The notes below the pieces were generated by a model. That model made no database searches. It worked only from the letters and a program-made list of their open reading frames with translations, and had not been told where the DNA came from. Source: an uncultured SAR86 cluster bacterium (GTDB lineage: Bacteria > Pseudomonadota > Gammaproteobacteria > Magnimaribacterales > TMED112). Taken from it: a DNA stretch of 64,000 nt. Positions within the stretch are counted from its first letter, which is position 1. Each line of letters begins with the position of its first letter. Both the position numbers and the translations under genes were made by a program. Below, one piece after another: positions 18,804 to 26,640 of the stretch. Location of the stretch: assembly GCA_902619265.1 (NCBI GenBank), contig CACNDL010000001.1, positions 224,157 through 288,156 of the forward strand. Reading direction: 5' to 3'.

Positions 18804-19167
18804 AAAAGATCGAATATATGTAGAAGATCTTCGTGTCAAAGGAACAATTGGCATCTTTGATTGGGAAAAAAAGATTAAACAGGAAATTAGTCTTTCTTAT
18901 GAAATAGATCACGATAATTTATCAGCTTCAAAAGAAGATAAGATTGAGGCAACAACTAATTACAAAACAATTACAAAAAAAATTATTTCCTTTATTGAAG
19001 AAAATAAATTTGAGCTTGTTGAAACCTTTGCAGAAAAAATTGCTGAAATGGTTATCAAAGATTTTGATGTAAATTGGATTAAGCTTAGAGTTTCAAAGCC
19101 TGGTGCACTTAGATTCTCCAAAGACGTGGGGGTAATAATAGAACGAACCTCAAAAGACTATGAATAA
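18796..19167 (+). CDS. folB: dihydroneopterin aldolase
   Basis: FolB cleaves 7,8-dihydroneopterin to 6-hydroxymethyl-dihydropterin in folate synthesis. The 123-residue product has the family pattern IYVEDLRVKGTIGIFDWEK near the N-terminus, the TTNYKTITKKI helix (about residues 55-65), and ELVETFAEKIAEMV. The C-terminal half contains LRVSKPGAL, in which the proline context is typical. It overlaps tsaD upstream and folK downstream, so two consecutive folate steps are coupled. Confidence 0.93.
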   Translation: MIKKDRIYVEDLRVKGTIGIFDWEKKIKQEISLSYEIDHDNLSASKEDKIEATTNYKTITKKIISFIEENKFELVETFAEKIAEMVIKDFDVNWIKLRVSKPGALRFSKDVGVIIERTSKDYE

Positions 19168-19561
19168 GTTTTATGTTCTTGTTGGTTCTAACATCAATCC
19201 TCATGAGAATGTTAATAAAGGCCTAGATCTCATAAAAAAAAATAATGAAATCGTTCTGGAAGCTGTAAGTAGTGAGTATATCTCCAAAGCTGTGGGAATG
19301 GATGGCAATGATTTTTTAAATTTAGCACTAAGATGTGCTACAGAGCTAAGTTTTAAAAATAGCCTTAAGTTACTCAAAGACATTGAAGCCTCTTGTGGCA
19401 GAGAAAGAGATCCTAATAATAAATTTACCCCTCGCACCCTCGACTTAGATATCATTGTATGGAACGATTTTGAAGGAGTCATTGATGGTTATGAATTACC
19501 AGATCCTGATATAAAAAAATACGATTTTATTCAGATACCTTTAGCAGAAATCTTGAACTAA
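19160..19561 (+). CDS. folK: 2-amino-4-hydroxy-6-hydroxymethyldihydropteridine diphosphokinase (HPPK)
   Basis: HPPK moves pyrophosphate from ATP to the pterin made by FolB. The 133-residue chain is somewhat short for the family (about 140-160) but has VGSNINPHENV near the N-terminus, FLNLALRCAT, and the signature RTLDLDIIVW with the two Mg-binding aspartates (near residues 95-97). It is the last gene of tsaD-folB-folK and ends 1 bp from the convergent lipoprotein gene. The C-terminus ends soon after FIQIPLAEI, as in other short HPPKs. Confidence 0.94.
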   Translation: MNKFYVLVGSNINPHENVNKGLDLIKKNNEIVLEAVSSEYISKAVGMDGNDFLNLALRCATELSFKNSLKLLKDIEASCGRERDPNNKFTPRTLDLDIIVWNDFEGVIDGYELPDPDIKKYDFIQIPLAEILN

Positions 19562-19562
19562 A

Positions 19563-20585
19563 TTATTCAAGTGTTGCTCTTATTCTTTGCTGCTCTGTAA
19601 AAATGAATCTTTGACTTAGGGGATCCCAGAAGACAAAAGCTTCTTGTTGTGCAATTTTGCTTGCTTCTAATGCAACATCTTTATTCATTACTCTTAGAGG
19701 CTGATTATTTTCTTTTAAATAATTTAGATAAGCTTTCAAAGATATTTTTTCATACTCACTCATCGTATAGTAGTAATCACTTTCCAAGGTTATATAAGGG
19801 TCTATATCATTAACAATTGTTTCATATTCGGTAACTGCTAAGTCTCCATAAATTTCAAAAAATTGAATGGCTTGCTCTTCATTCACTAAATTAATATTCG
19901 CTCCGTTTGAAAGCACCAAAGATGCATAAATATCAAATGAATATCCCTTTTCAGTTAAACACTTTATAACTGATGACTTAAGTACAAAAGCTTTAATGCT
20001 GCTGTCTGCTGTTACATTTTCCTCTATTGAAGCTCTTTCACTTTCTGCTGTTATAGCGCCCAGTAAAACTATTGGACCAATAGTTGCAGCTAAAGAACTT
20101 GCCACACCTGCGGCGGCTGTTGTGCCCAGTCCAGCTATTGCTCCACCTGAAGCTCCAAGAGAACCTGCAATTGGTCCCAAGATTGCGATTGCTAGAATAC
20201 CAGCTGCTAGAGCACCTACTCCTACAGCAGCGGCGCCACTTGCCACGACTTCTTCCGCCCCGCCAGCCTCAAGTTCTTTTTGCGCAATATACTCTCGAAC
20301 AAACTGATTATGATTAACGTCGTATGTTAATCCAAAGTCAACACACTCCTTGATATCTTGGCCAATACCATTTTTTTCGGTACTGAATACAACTCCCTCA
20401 AAACTTGGTAATAACTCAATAATATATGGAGTAGAAAGTAAAAGTTGGCGTTGTTCCCTTGGTGTAAGATTTTCTCTATATGCTATATCTTCTGCTTCAG
20501 CTATTGAGTTTGTTGGTGTTCTATTAATTGGTGTCGGCGCGCAAGCAGTGAGAAATATTACAAGAAAAGTGCAAAAATAACGCAT
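19563..20585 (-). CDS. lipoprotein of unknown function with a Gly/Ala-rich hydrophobic core
   Basis: This 340-residue protein has a lipoprotein signal with lipobox LTAC (Cys15). A polar region with TPREQRQLLLSTP (about 41-53) follows. Residues from about 110 to 175 are almost wholly Gly, Ala, Ile and Leu, with repeated GxxxG-type spacing (GALAAGILA, GPIAGSLGASGG, GLGTTAAAG), resembling a glycine-zipper membrane-inserting segment. The C-terminal half is soluble and tyrosine-rich (ESDYYYTMSEYEK). The GC-richer stretch of DNA reflects the Gly/Ala codons. I recognise no family, and the gene stands alone between convergent folK and the DUF1338 operon. Confidence 0.72.
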   Translation of the reverse strand: MRYFCTFLVIFLTACAPTPINRTPTNSIAEAEDIAYRENLTPREQRQLLLSTPYIIELLPSFEGVVFSTEKNGIGQDIKECVDFGLTYDVNHNQFVREYIAQKELEAGGAEEVVASGAAAVGVGALAAGILAIAILGPIAGSLGASGGAIAGLGTTAAAGVASSLAATIGPIVLLGAITAESERASIEENVTADSSIKAFVLKSSVIKCLTEKGYSFDIYASLVLSNGANINLVNEEQAIQFFEIYGDLAVTEYETIVNDIDPYITLESDYYYTMSEYEKISLKAYLNYLKENNQPLRVMNKDVALEASKIAQQEAFVFWDPLSQRFIFTEQQRIRATLE

Positions 20586-20637
20586 ATTTATTTGATTATA
20601 CTTACACAGAAAAGTTCAAATTTGTATAAGTTGAGAA

Positions 20638-21414
20638 TTATTTATTTGTGCTCTCAAATATCTTATCTGCTGAAGCAGTCACAAAGCCTTGATATATTTC
20701 TCCTGATTTATCTGCATAACGTTTAGCAAATTCGTAATAACAACTAGGCACAATTTCATCAATTGATCCAAATTTAACTTTTATTTTGTCTGCCATGATC
20801 GACGATTGCTCTAAAAGCTCTTCCTTTGTACCTTTAATTTCTCCTCCTGAGCTATTCATAGTGAAGCCATTCTCCTTAATCATTGCATTAACATCAAAAA
20901 TATCTTGGTATTTAGTTAAGTGATTTATTGACACAGTAAAATGATTTGGACAAAAGCCCCACACATATAGCCACGAGGCATATTCACTTTCTTGAGCAAG
21001 TTTTTTGTAAATTTCATAATCTAATTTCCAAGATCTGCCTCCCATAAATAAATCTTTTTCAGAGAGGTGAATTTTACTAAAAAGATTCACAAAAAATTCT
21101 TTTAACTCTGAAGAAAATTCTTCAAGAATAAGTTCAGATAGAAAAATTTTAGGAAGTTTTTCGTCTATATTTTCTAAATGTATTGCATTTAATTTTTTTT
21201 GTTCAAAATGATAATCACCTGAGACTTTGTAACCAAACTGTTGTAAATAGTCAGCTTGTTTAAATATGTTGCACTGCTCTAAATCTAATGTTCTAAAAGC
21301 AATATGATCATTTACCACTTTTTCATCAAAAAGCTTGGATATTTTTTCAGCTGAGGGGGTATATGAAATATAATTCTCCCATAGTTCATTTAAAAATGTA
21401 TCGATATTTCTCAT
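20638..21414 (-). CDS. DUF1338 / 2-oxoadipate dioxygenase-like protein
   Basis: This 258-residue protein resembles the DUF1338 family, whose studied members (HglS/YdcJ type) are iron(II) 2-oxoadipate dioxygenase/decarboxylases. Candidate metal ligands are H37 in NDHIAFRT and the His residues of PNHFTVSINHL. The region GYKVSGDYHFEQKKLNAIHLE adds another conserved-looking histidine. I use the ATG at 21414, which overlaps the preceding stop as ATGA, rather than the TTG at 21438. Co-transcription with an ACAD10-like phosphotransferase hints at acid or amino-acid catabolism. The exact substrate is not evident. Confidence 0.72.
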   Translation of the reverse strand: MRNIDTFLNELWENYISYTPSAEKISKLFDEKVVNDHIAFRTLDLEQCNIFKQADYLQQFGYKVSGDYHFEQKKLNAIHLENIDEKLPKIFLSELILEEFSSELKEFFVNLFSKIHLSEKDLFMGGRSWKLDYEIYKKLAQESEYASWLYVWGFCPNHFTVSINHLTKYQDIFDVNAMIKENGFTMNSSGGEIKGTKEELLEQSSIMADKIKVKFGSIDEIVPSCYYEFAKRYADKSGEIYQGFVTASADKIFESTNK

Positions 21415-22445
21415 GATATTTTTTTTGCTTTCTCCCAACCTAAATCTGCAAACATCTTGGCACGCTTCCCCATCTGAATAGCAAACTCACTTGCTGCTGT
21501 CCCATCTCTTACTCTTCCCAAAATGCCTTGGCATATGCCTGCCACCTTAAAAAGTGAAAAAATAATGTAAAAATCCCATTCACTATCTAGCTCCATTTTA
21601 GTTCTTTTCAAATAAAGATCTAAATACTCCTTTTCAGTATGAATTCCAAGTTTTTTAGCAGCGTCATCATCGATATTTCCAATATGCCAAAGCAAACAGT
21701 GGTAACCAAAATCTGCCAGCGGATCACCTATAGTAGAAAGTTCCCAGTCAAGCATTGCCATATTTTTATCATCGCTTGTCATAACAACATTATCTAATCG
21801 ATAATCGCCATGAACTACGGTTGTGTACTTTTGTTTCGGTGTTTTGCTTGGCAGCCAGTCAATTAATTTATGCATTGAGTCAATAACATCAGTTTCGGAA
21901 TCAAAATATTGTTTCGACCATCTAGAGATTTGCCTTTCTATGTAGTTTCCTTCCTTACCAAAGTCTGCCAAACCTAGTTCCTTATAGTTTTCTGCATGAA
22001 GAGCACTAATGCCAAAATTTAATTGATCAAAAATACCTTTTCGTCTTTCGGTATTGACTTCAGAAGCTACCGGATCCCAATAAATAATACCGTCACAATA
22101 TTCCATAATATAAAAGTCAGTACCAATAATTTTTGGGTCTTCACAAAGATGATAAGTTTTAGGAGTTGGTACAGGGGTATCCTTTAATGCAGTAATTACC
22201 CTATATTCTCTGTCAACTGCATGCGCACTTTTAAGAAGTTTGCCAGGCGGCTTTCTTCTAAGTACATAATTTTTCCCATTGCCAGTTAATAAATATGTTG
22301 GATTTGATTGTCCGCCTTTAAATTGTTTGTACTTTGATATTGAAGGAATATTGATTTCCTTCTCCTGTATGTATTTATTTAAATCATCTAGGTTAAAAGC
22401 AAGATTTTCTGCGACTTCTTTAGTTCCTGAAAACTGGTTACTCAC
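21411..22445 (-). CDS. aminoglycoside-phosphotransferase-fold kinase, ACAD10/11-like
   Basis: The 344-residue protein has a kinase-like fold with the ATP-binding strand KNYVLRRKPPGKLLKSAH (near residue 79), the catalytic loop VVHGDYRLDNVV and the metal segment MLDWELSTIGDPLADFGYH. This is the phosphotransferase type found fused or adjacent to acyl-CoA dehydrogenases (ACAD10/11), where human members act on 4-hydroxy acids after CoA activation. No acyl-CoA dehydrogenase is next door here. The gene is followed with a 4-bp overlap by the DUF1338 gene and preceded by a small coiled-coil gene (8-bp overlap). Confidence 0.85.
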   Translation of the reverse strand: MSNQFSGTKEVAENLAFNLDDLNKYIQEKEINIPSISKYKQFKGGQSNPTYLLTGNGKNYVLRRKPPGKLLKSAHAVDREYRVITALKDTPVPTPKTYHLCEDPKIIGTDFYIMEYCDGIIYWDPVASEVNTERRKGIFDQLNFGISALHAENYKELGLADFGKEGNYIERQISRWSKQYFDSETDVIDSMHKLIDWLPSKTPKQKYTTVVHGDYRLDNVVMTSDDKNMAMLDWELSTIGDPLADFGYHCLLWHIGNIDDDAAKKLGIHTEKEYLDLYLKRTKMELDSEWDFYIIFSLFKVAGICQGILGRVRDGTAASEFAIQMGKRAKMFADLGWEKAKKIS

Positions 22446-22623
22446 TGTTATTATTCTCTGAAGATTTAATGACTAATGATTGATTCTCACTTTCGAGGTG
22501 TTCAATTTTACGTTGCAACTCTTCAATTTTATTACGCATAGATTTAGATTCCGTTTTTAATTTGAAATTTTGTTCTATAAGTTTATCTACTAAGGCTGAT
22601 AACTTTTTTATTTTTTCGTGCAT
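22438..22623 (-). CDS. small coiled-coil protein (TIGR02449/ZapB-like)
   Basis: This 61-residue protein is one long amphipathic helix: leucine, isoleucine and valine repeat every 3-4 residues from LSALVDKLIEQNFKLK through LESENQSLVIK. Its size and place match the short coiled-coil family (TIGR02449) found next to zapA, pepP and ubiH in many gammaproteobacteria. Here it is divergent from pepP, with 11 bp between starts. A role in cell division like that of ZapB is inferred from family and context only. Confidence 0.78.
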   Translation of the reverse strand: MHEKIKKLSALVDKLIEQNFKLKTESKSMRNKIEELQRKIEHLESENQSLVIKSSENNNSE

Positions 22624-22634
22624 AATATGCGTCT

Positions 22635-23933
22635 ATGTCAGATTTAAATGTAAATACTTTTAAAGCTAGAAGAGCTGAAATTGTAAAAAGGATGGATAAA
22701 AATTCCGTTCTATTAATTAGTTCAGCAAAACTAGTATCAAGAAATAATGATACTACATTTCCTTTTAGACAAGACAGTAACTTCTATTACTGCACAGGCT
22801 TCCAGGAGCCTAATTCTGTAATGTTGTTGCATAGCAATGGCCATTCAACATTGTTTTGTAGGCAAAAGAATCCAGAACTTGAAAAATGGGATGGTTTTAT
22901 GTGGGGCCCAGAAGCAGCAAAAGACTCTTTCGGTTTTGATGAAGCTTATGACATTAATAATATAGATGACATTTTGCCTGAGTTAATTAGAGGTAATGAA
23001 ACTCTATATGCGCTTGTTGGTAAGAATATAGATTTTGACTCAAAAATTACTAATTGGATTAATTCAGCTAATTCTAAGGAAAGACATCAAGGCAACATTG
23101 ATTTGAAAAACTTTTCCAATATTTTGGGTAGCATGAGACTTGTCAAAGATGATAAAGAAATTAGTTTAATAAGAAAATCATGCGAAATAGCAGCTATATC
23201 TCATAGAAATGTAATGCAAAAAGTTGAAGTTGGTATGACTGAATATGATCTTGAATGCATGTATCTAAATGAATTTAAAATTAATGGTTCTCGAGAAGCC
23301 TCATACACACCAATTGTTGCCGGTGGTGCCAGAGCTTGCATATTGCATTACATCAATAACAATCAACAAATTAAAGACGGTGAATTGGTTCTGGTAGATG
23401 CAGGTTGTGAATATGGCATGTATGCTTCTGATATTACGCGAACATATCCAATCAATGGAAAATTTTCTGGTGAACAAAAAGCTGTTTATGATGTTGTTTT
23501 GGCAGCTCATAATGCAGCCTGTGATGCAGCTAAAACAGGAGCTTCCTGTACAAATCCACAAAAAACCTCAGAAAAAGTTCTTTCAGAGGGCTTGCTTGAT
23601 ATTGGGTTCTTAACAGGAAGTTTAGACGAGGTTTTAGAAAATAAGCTCTTTAGAGAATTTTATTACCATAAAATTGGGCATTGGATGGGTCTAGATGTTC
23701 ATGATGATTGTCCTTATTCTTTAGATGCTGAAGAGGTAAAATTTGAAAAAGGTATGGTTATGACAATTGAACCTGGAATTTATGTTAATGACACCGCTGA
23801 TGTTGATGATAAGTGGAAGGGAATTGGAATCAGAATTGAAAATGACATTCTCATAACTGACGATGGCTACGAAAATCTTACGTCTAAGGTGCCTGTTGAA
23901 ATAAATGACATTGAAAATTTAATGAAGTCATAA
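22635..23933 (+). CDS. pepP: Xaa-Pro aminopeptidase
   Basis: PepP removes an N-terminal residue preceding proline and needs two Mn ions. At 432 residues it is full length, with an N-terminal creatinase-like domain (FPFRQDSNFYYCTGF, near residue 41) and a C-terminal pita-bread catalytic domain. The five metal ligands are visible: Asp in LVDAGCEYG, Asp in SDITRTYPI, His in HKIGHWMGLDVHD, Glu in TIEPGIYV and Glu in IRIENDILI. Its stop overlaps the start of the ubiH-type gene by one base (TAATG), the usual pepP-ubiH pairing. Confidence 0.96.
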   Translation: MSDLNVNTFKARRAEIVKRMDKNSVLLISSAKLVSRNNDTTFPFRQDSNFYYCTGFQEPNSVMLLHSNGHSTLFCRQKNPELEKWDGFMWGPEAAKDSFGFDEAYDINNIDDILPELIRGNETLYALVGKNIDFDSKITNWINSANSKERHQGNIDLKNFSNILGSMRLVKDDKEISLIRKSCEIAAISHRNVMQKVEVGMTEYDLECMYLNEFKINGSREASYTPIVAGGARACILHYINNNQQIKDGELVLVDAGCEYGMYASDITRTYPINGKFSGEQKAVYDVVLAAHNAACDAAKTGASCTNPQKTSEKVLSEGLLDIGFLTGSLDEVLENKLFREFYYHKIGHWMGLDVHDDCPYSLDAEEVKFEKGMVMTIEPGIYVNDTADVDDKWKGIGIRIENDILITDDGYENLTSKVPVEINDIENLMKS

Positions 23934-25021
23934 TGTCAAAACCAATTGTTATTGCAGGTGCTGGGATAATAGGCTGTCTTCTGGGCATGATCCTTAAAAA
24001 AAGAGACATACCCTTCGTAATACTCGAAAAAAATAAAGAACTTAAAAAAATTCCCTTCAGAACCGTTGCTTTGACAAAAGATACAATTTTATTCCTTAAT
24101 TCTCTGGATAAAAAAATTGACATAAATAGATGGGCCACTCCTGTCAGAAAAATGGAACTATACCAAAATCATGATTTAACAATGACTTTAGATAAGAACG
24201 ATAAAGATAAAGTTACATCAATTTGTTTGCTTTACGATCTGCATGAAAAACTAATTAAAAATGTTGAAAAGAATATTAAATGGGATGAAGAAATAATAGA
24301 TTTAAAGACTCCTGATAATCCAATAGTTCAAACGAACAAAAATAAGATTGAAGCTGAATTTTTGTTTGCTACCGATGGAATGAATTCGATGGTAAGGCAA
24401 TTACTAGATTTTGAAAGTGATGAATGGTTCTATGGGCAAAAAGCCTATGTAACATGTGTAAAAGCAAAACATAATAATGTAGCAAAACAGTATTTCTTAA
24501 ATTCAGGGACTCTAGCATTGCTGCCTTTAAATGATAAAGAAGAGCAGTATTCTATTATTTTTTGCACAAATTCGACTGGTGTTGTCAGTGAGGAGCTTCA
24601 AGAATTGAATTTGAAGTTTAAACTGGGATTAGATTTTAGTAGCTTAAAGCTAGGCAATGGTTTTGAATTAAAACATTCTAGAGCAAAAACTCTATATATA
24701 GGAAAAACCGTACTATGTGGGGATGCTGCAAATACTTTTCACCCAATGGCTGGACAGGGTTTGAACTTAGGTATTGGTGATATTATGGAGCTGGATGAAA
24801 ATCTAGATCAACTTATCTCAGGAGATATGAAAGTACTGAGTCAATATAACAAAAAAAGAAATAATAAAAATATCCAAATGACATGGATAATTCAAAGTAT
24901 TTTCGGTGCTTTTGGAAATGTGGAAGGCCTATCAGAAAAGATACTTAACTCTGGGATGAAATTCCTAAATAAAATTCCAGATTTGAAAGAAAAGATAGTA
25001 GATTACGCAAATAAAAATTAA
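23933..25021 (+). CDS. ubiH: UbiH/UbiF/VisC-type FAD monooxygenase
   Basis: This 362-residue flavoprotein hydroxylates a ubiquinone precursor ring. It has the FAD-binding GAGIIGCLLG (near residue 8), a DG motif (FATDGMNSMVR, near 146) and the signature CGDAANTFHPMAGQGLNLG (near 263-281), which is diagnostic for the UbiH/F/I family. Which ring position it modifies cannot be decided from sequence, so the symbol reflects position after pepP. It is shorter than the usual 390-400 residues. It ends convergently with maf, overlapping by 4 bp. Confidence 0.9.
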   Translation: MSKPIVIAGAGIIGCLLGMILKKRDIPFVILEKNKELKKIPFRTVALTKDTILFLNSLDKKIDINRWATPVRKMELYQNHDLTMTLDKNDKDKVTSICLLYDLHEKLIKNVEKNIKWDEEIIDLKTPDNPIVQTNKNKIEAEFLFATDGMNSMVRQLLDFESDEWFYGQKAYVTCVKAKHNNVAKQYFLNSGTLALLPLNDKEEQYSIIFCTNSTGVVSEELQELNLKFKLGLDFSSLKLGNGFELKHSRAKTLYIGKTVLCGDAANTFHPMAGQGLNLGIGDIMELDENLDQLISGDMKVLSQYNKKRNNKNIQMTWIIQSIFGAFGNVEGLSEKILNSGMKFLNKIPDLKEKIVDYANKN

Positions 25022-25590
25022 AGGATATTTAACTCTTTTAAAATTTCATAGGTTTCATGTACTGGTAGACCTACTACATTTGTATAACTACCCTCTATAT
25101 TTGTAATATATTTGCCTGCTGGACCATGTATACCATAAGCTCCTGCTTTACCAACTCCTTCTTCAGATAAAACGTATTCTTCAATTTCTTCTTTTGTCAT
25201 ATTTTTAAAAGAAACTTTTGTTTCACAGGTTTTTAACATTGATTGTTCAGTTGTGCTAATCATTACTGTTGAGAATACACTATGAGTTGCGCCTGAGAAC
25301 TCTCGAAGAAGCTCCCTTGAATGCTCATGATTTTCAGGCTTTCCAACAATTTTTCTGGAAGGTGTAAAGACTAATGTATCTGCTGTTAAAACTGGAAAAC
25401 TTTTATCCGTTGTTGATAATAAAGCTCGCGCACTTTTATTTTTTCCTTCAACAATTAATTTGGAACACATTACAGGATCTGTCTCGTTTACTGAGTCCTC
25501 GTCGAATTTTTGATCAATAACTTTATGATTTATGCCCATTAAGTCGAGCAATTCTGTACGTCTTTGGGATGCTGAAGCAAGTAAAAGCAA
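25018..25590 (-). CDS. maf: Maf family nucleoside triphosphate pyrophosphatase
   Basis: Maf proteins hydrolyse non-canonical or excess nucleoside triphosphates (dTTP/UTP, or methylated GTP, depending on subtype). The 190-residue chain begins at TTG with LLASASQRRTELLDLMG, has VLTADTLVF with the catalytic Asp (near residue 70), FSGATHSVFSTV, and the GKAGAYGIHGPAG loop. It follows rpmB by 2 bp. The subtype is uncertain. dut, another house-cleaning NTP pyrophosphatase gene, lies just beyond rpmB. Confidence 0.93.
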   Translation of the reverse strand: MLLLASASQRRTELLDLMGINHKVIDQKFDEDSVNETDPVMCSKLIVEGKNKSARALLSTTDKSFPVLTADTLVFTPSRKIVGKPENHEHSRELLREFSGATHSVFSTVMISTTEQSMLKTCETKVSFKNMTKEEIEEYVLSEEGVGKAGAYGIHGPAGKYITNIEGSYTNVVGLPVHETYEILKELNIL

Positions 25591-25592
25591 GA

Positions 25593-25829
25593 TTAAACTT
25601 TTATGCCTCTTGATCTTATATCTTTAAGAACAGCATCAATACCATTCTTATCAATGATTCTCATTCCTTTAGTTGATAAAGTGAGGGTTATAAATTTTTT
25701 CTCGGATTCTACCCAGAATTTATGTTTGTGAAGATTAGGCTTAAATAAACGTTTCACACGGTTTTTTGCATGGGAGACGTGATTCCCTACCATAGCTTTT
25801 TTACCTGTTACTTGACACACCTTACTCAT
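25593..25829 (-). CDS. rpmB: 50S ribosomal protein L28
   Basis: This is a 78-residue basic ribosomal protein with the conserved start [20 protein letters not shown] and the [15 protein letters not shown] segment. In most gammaproteobacteria rpmB is followed by rpmG (L33). Here maf follows immediately and no L33-like reading frame lies between, so rpmG must be elsewhere or absent. The start is divergent from dut with 57 bp between. Confidence 0.97.
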   Translation of the reverse strand: MSKVCQVTGKKAMVGNHVSHAKNRVKRLFKPNLHKHKFWVESEKKFITLTLSTKGMRIIDKNGIDAVLKDIRSRGIKV

Positions 25830-25886
25830 AAGAACGGATGATAATAAAATAGTAATTCATTTTATGCAATAATTAACCTCCTACTC

Positions 25887-26336
25887 ATGAAATTAAAATT
25901 TAAAATTCTTGATCCAAGAATAGGTAAAGATTTTGAAATACCTAAATATCAGACTGCAGGTTCAGCTGGGCTAGATCTAATAGCATGCATTGATAGTCAG
26001 TTAATACTAACACCAAATGAGTCAACTATAATTCCTTCAGGTATTTCAATTTTCATTGAAGATTCTCAATTTGCAGGAATGGTAATACCAAGATCTGGTC
26101 TTGGAGCAAAAAAAGGTTTAGTTTGTGGAAATTTGATGGGCTTAATAGATTCAGATTACCAAGGACCTCTAAGCATATCTCTATGGAATAGATCAGAAGA
26201 AGATATTTTAATAGAGCCTGGCGATAGAGTGGCACAATTAGTAGTTATTAAAGTTGCACAAGTTGATTTAGAAGAAGTAGTTGAATTTGCTGAAACTTAT
26301 AGAGGTGAGAAAGGATTTGGGAGTACCGGCAATTAG
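25887..26336 (+). CDS. dut: deoxyuridine 5'-triphosphate nucleotidohydrolase
   Basis: dUTPase hydrolyses dUTP to dUMP and PPi, keeping uracil out of DNA and feeding thymidylate synthesis. All five trimeric-dUTPase motifs are present: [10 protein letters not shown] (near residue 25), [10 protein letters not shown] (near 73), GLIDSDYQG (near 85), PGDRVAQLV (near 111) and the C-terminal [10 protein letters not shown]. The length of 149 is normal. It converges on rpmE2 with a 4-bp overlap. Confidence 0.97.
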   Translation: MKLKFKILDPRIGKDFEIPKYQTAGSAGLDLIACIDSQLILTPNESTIIPSGISIFIEDSQFAGMVIPRSGLGAKKGLVCGNLMGLIDSDYQGPLSISLWNRSEEDILIEPGDRVAQLVVIKVAQVDLEEVVEFAETYRGEKGFGSTGN

Positions 26337-26584
26337 CCAGATTTCTTACCAAATTTTTTCTCAAATCTTTGAACCCTTCCACCAGTATCAAGGATCTTTT
26401 GTTGACCAGTATAGAATGGATGAGATGCTGATGAGGTATCTACAACGCAATAAGGATATGTTTTACCATCTTCCCATTTTTTCGTTTGAGTAGTTTTCAA
26501 AGTTGAACGAATAAGAAAATATTGATCCACACTTGTGTCGTGGAATAGCACTTCGCGAGATTCTGGATGTATATCTTTTTTCAT
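26333..26584 (-). CDS. rpmE2: 50S ribosomal protein L31, type B (zinc-free)
   Basis: The 83-residue product has the type-B layout: [16 protein letters not shown] start, a longer middle, and [29 protein letters not shown] at the C-terminus. It lacks the CxxC zinc motif of type-A L31, so it does not need zinc. In other bacteria the type-B form replaces the zinc form during zinc limitation. I see no Zur-type operator, and only 56 bp separate it from divergent priA. Confidence 0.96.
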   Translation of the reverse strand: MKKDIHPESREVLFHDTSVDQYFLIRSTLKTTQTKKWEDGKTYPYCVVDTSSASHPFYTGQQKILDTGGRVQRFEKKFGKKSG

Positions 26585-26640
26585 AACAAATATTTTGAGT
26601 GTGAAATAATATCAAATTAATAATCTATTACAATAAATTC

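Noticed and set aside
19996..20317. Two open frames on the plus strand opposite the lipoprotein
   Set aside because: They mirror the Gly/Ala-rich segment; antisense to GC-rich codons lacks stops. The minus-strand frame has a lipobox and a sensible layout.
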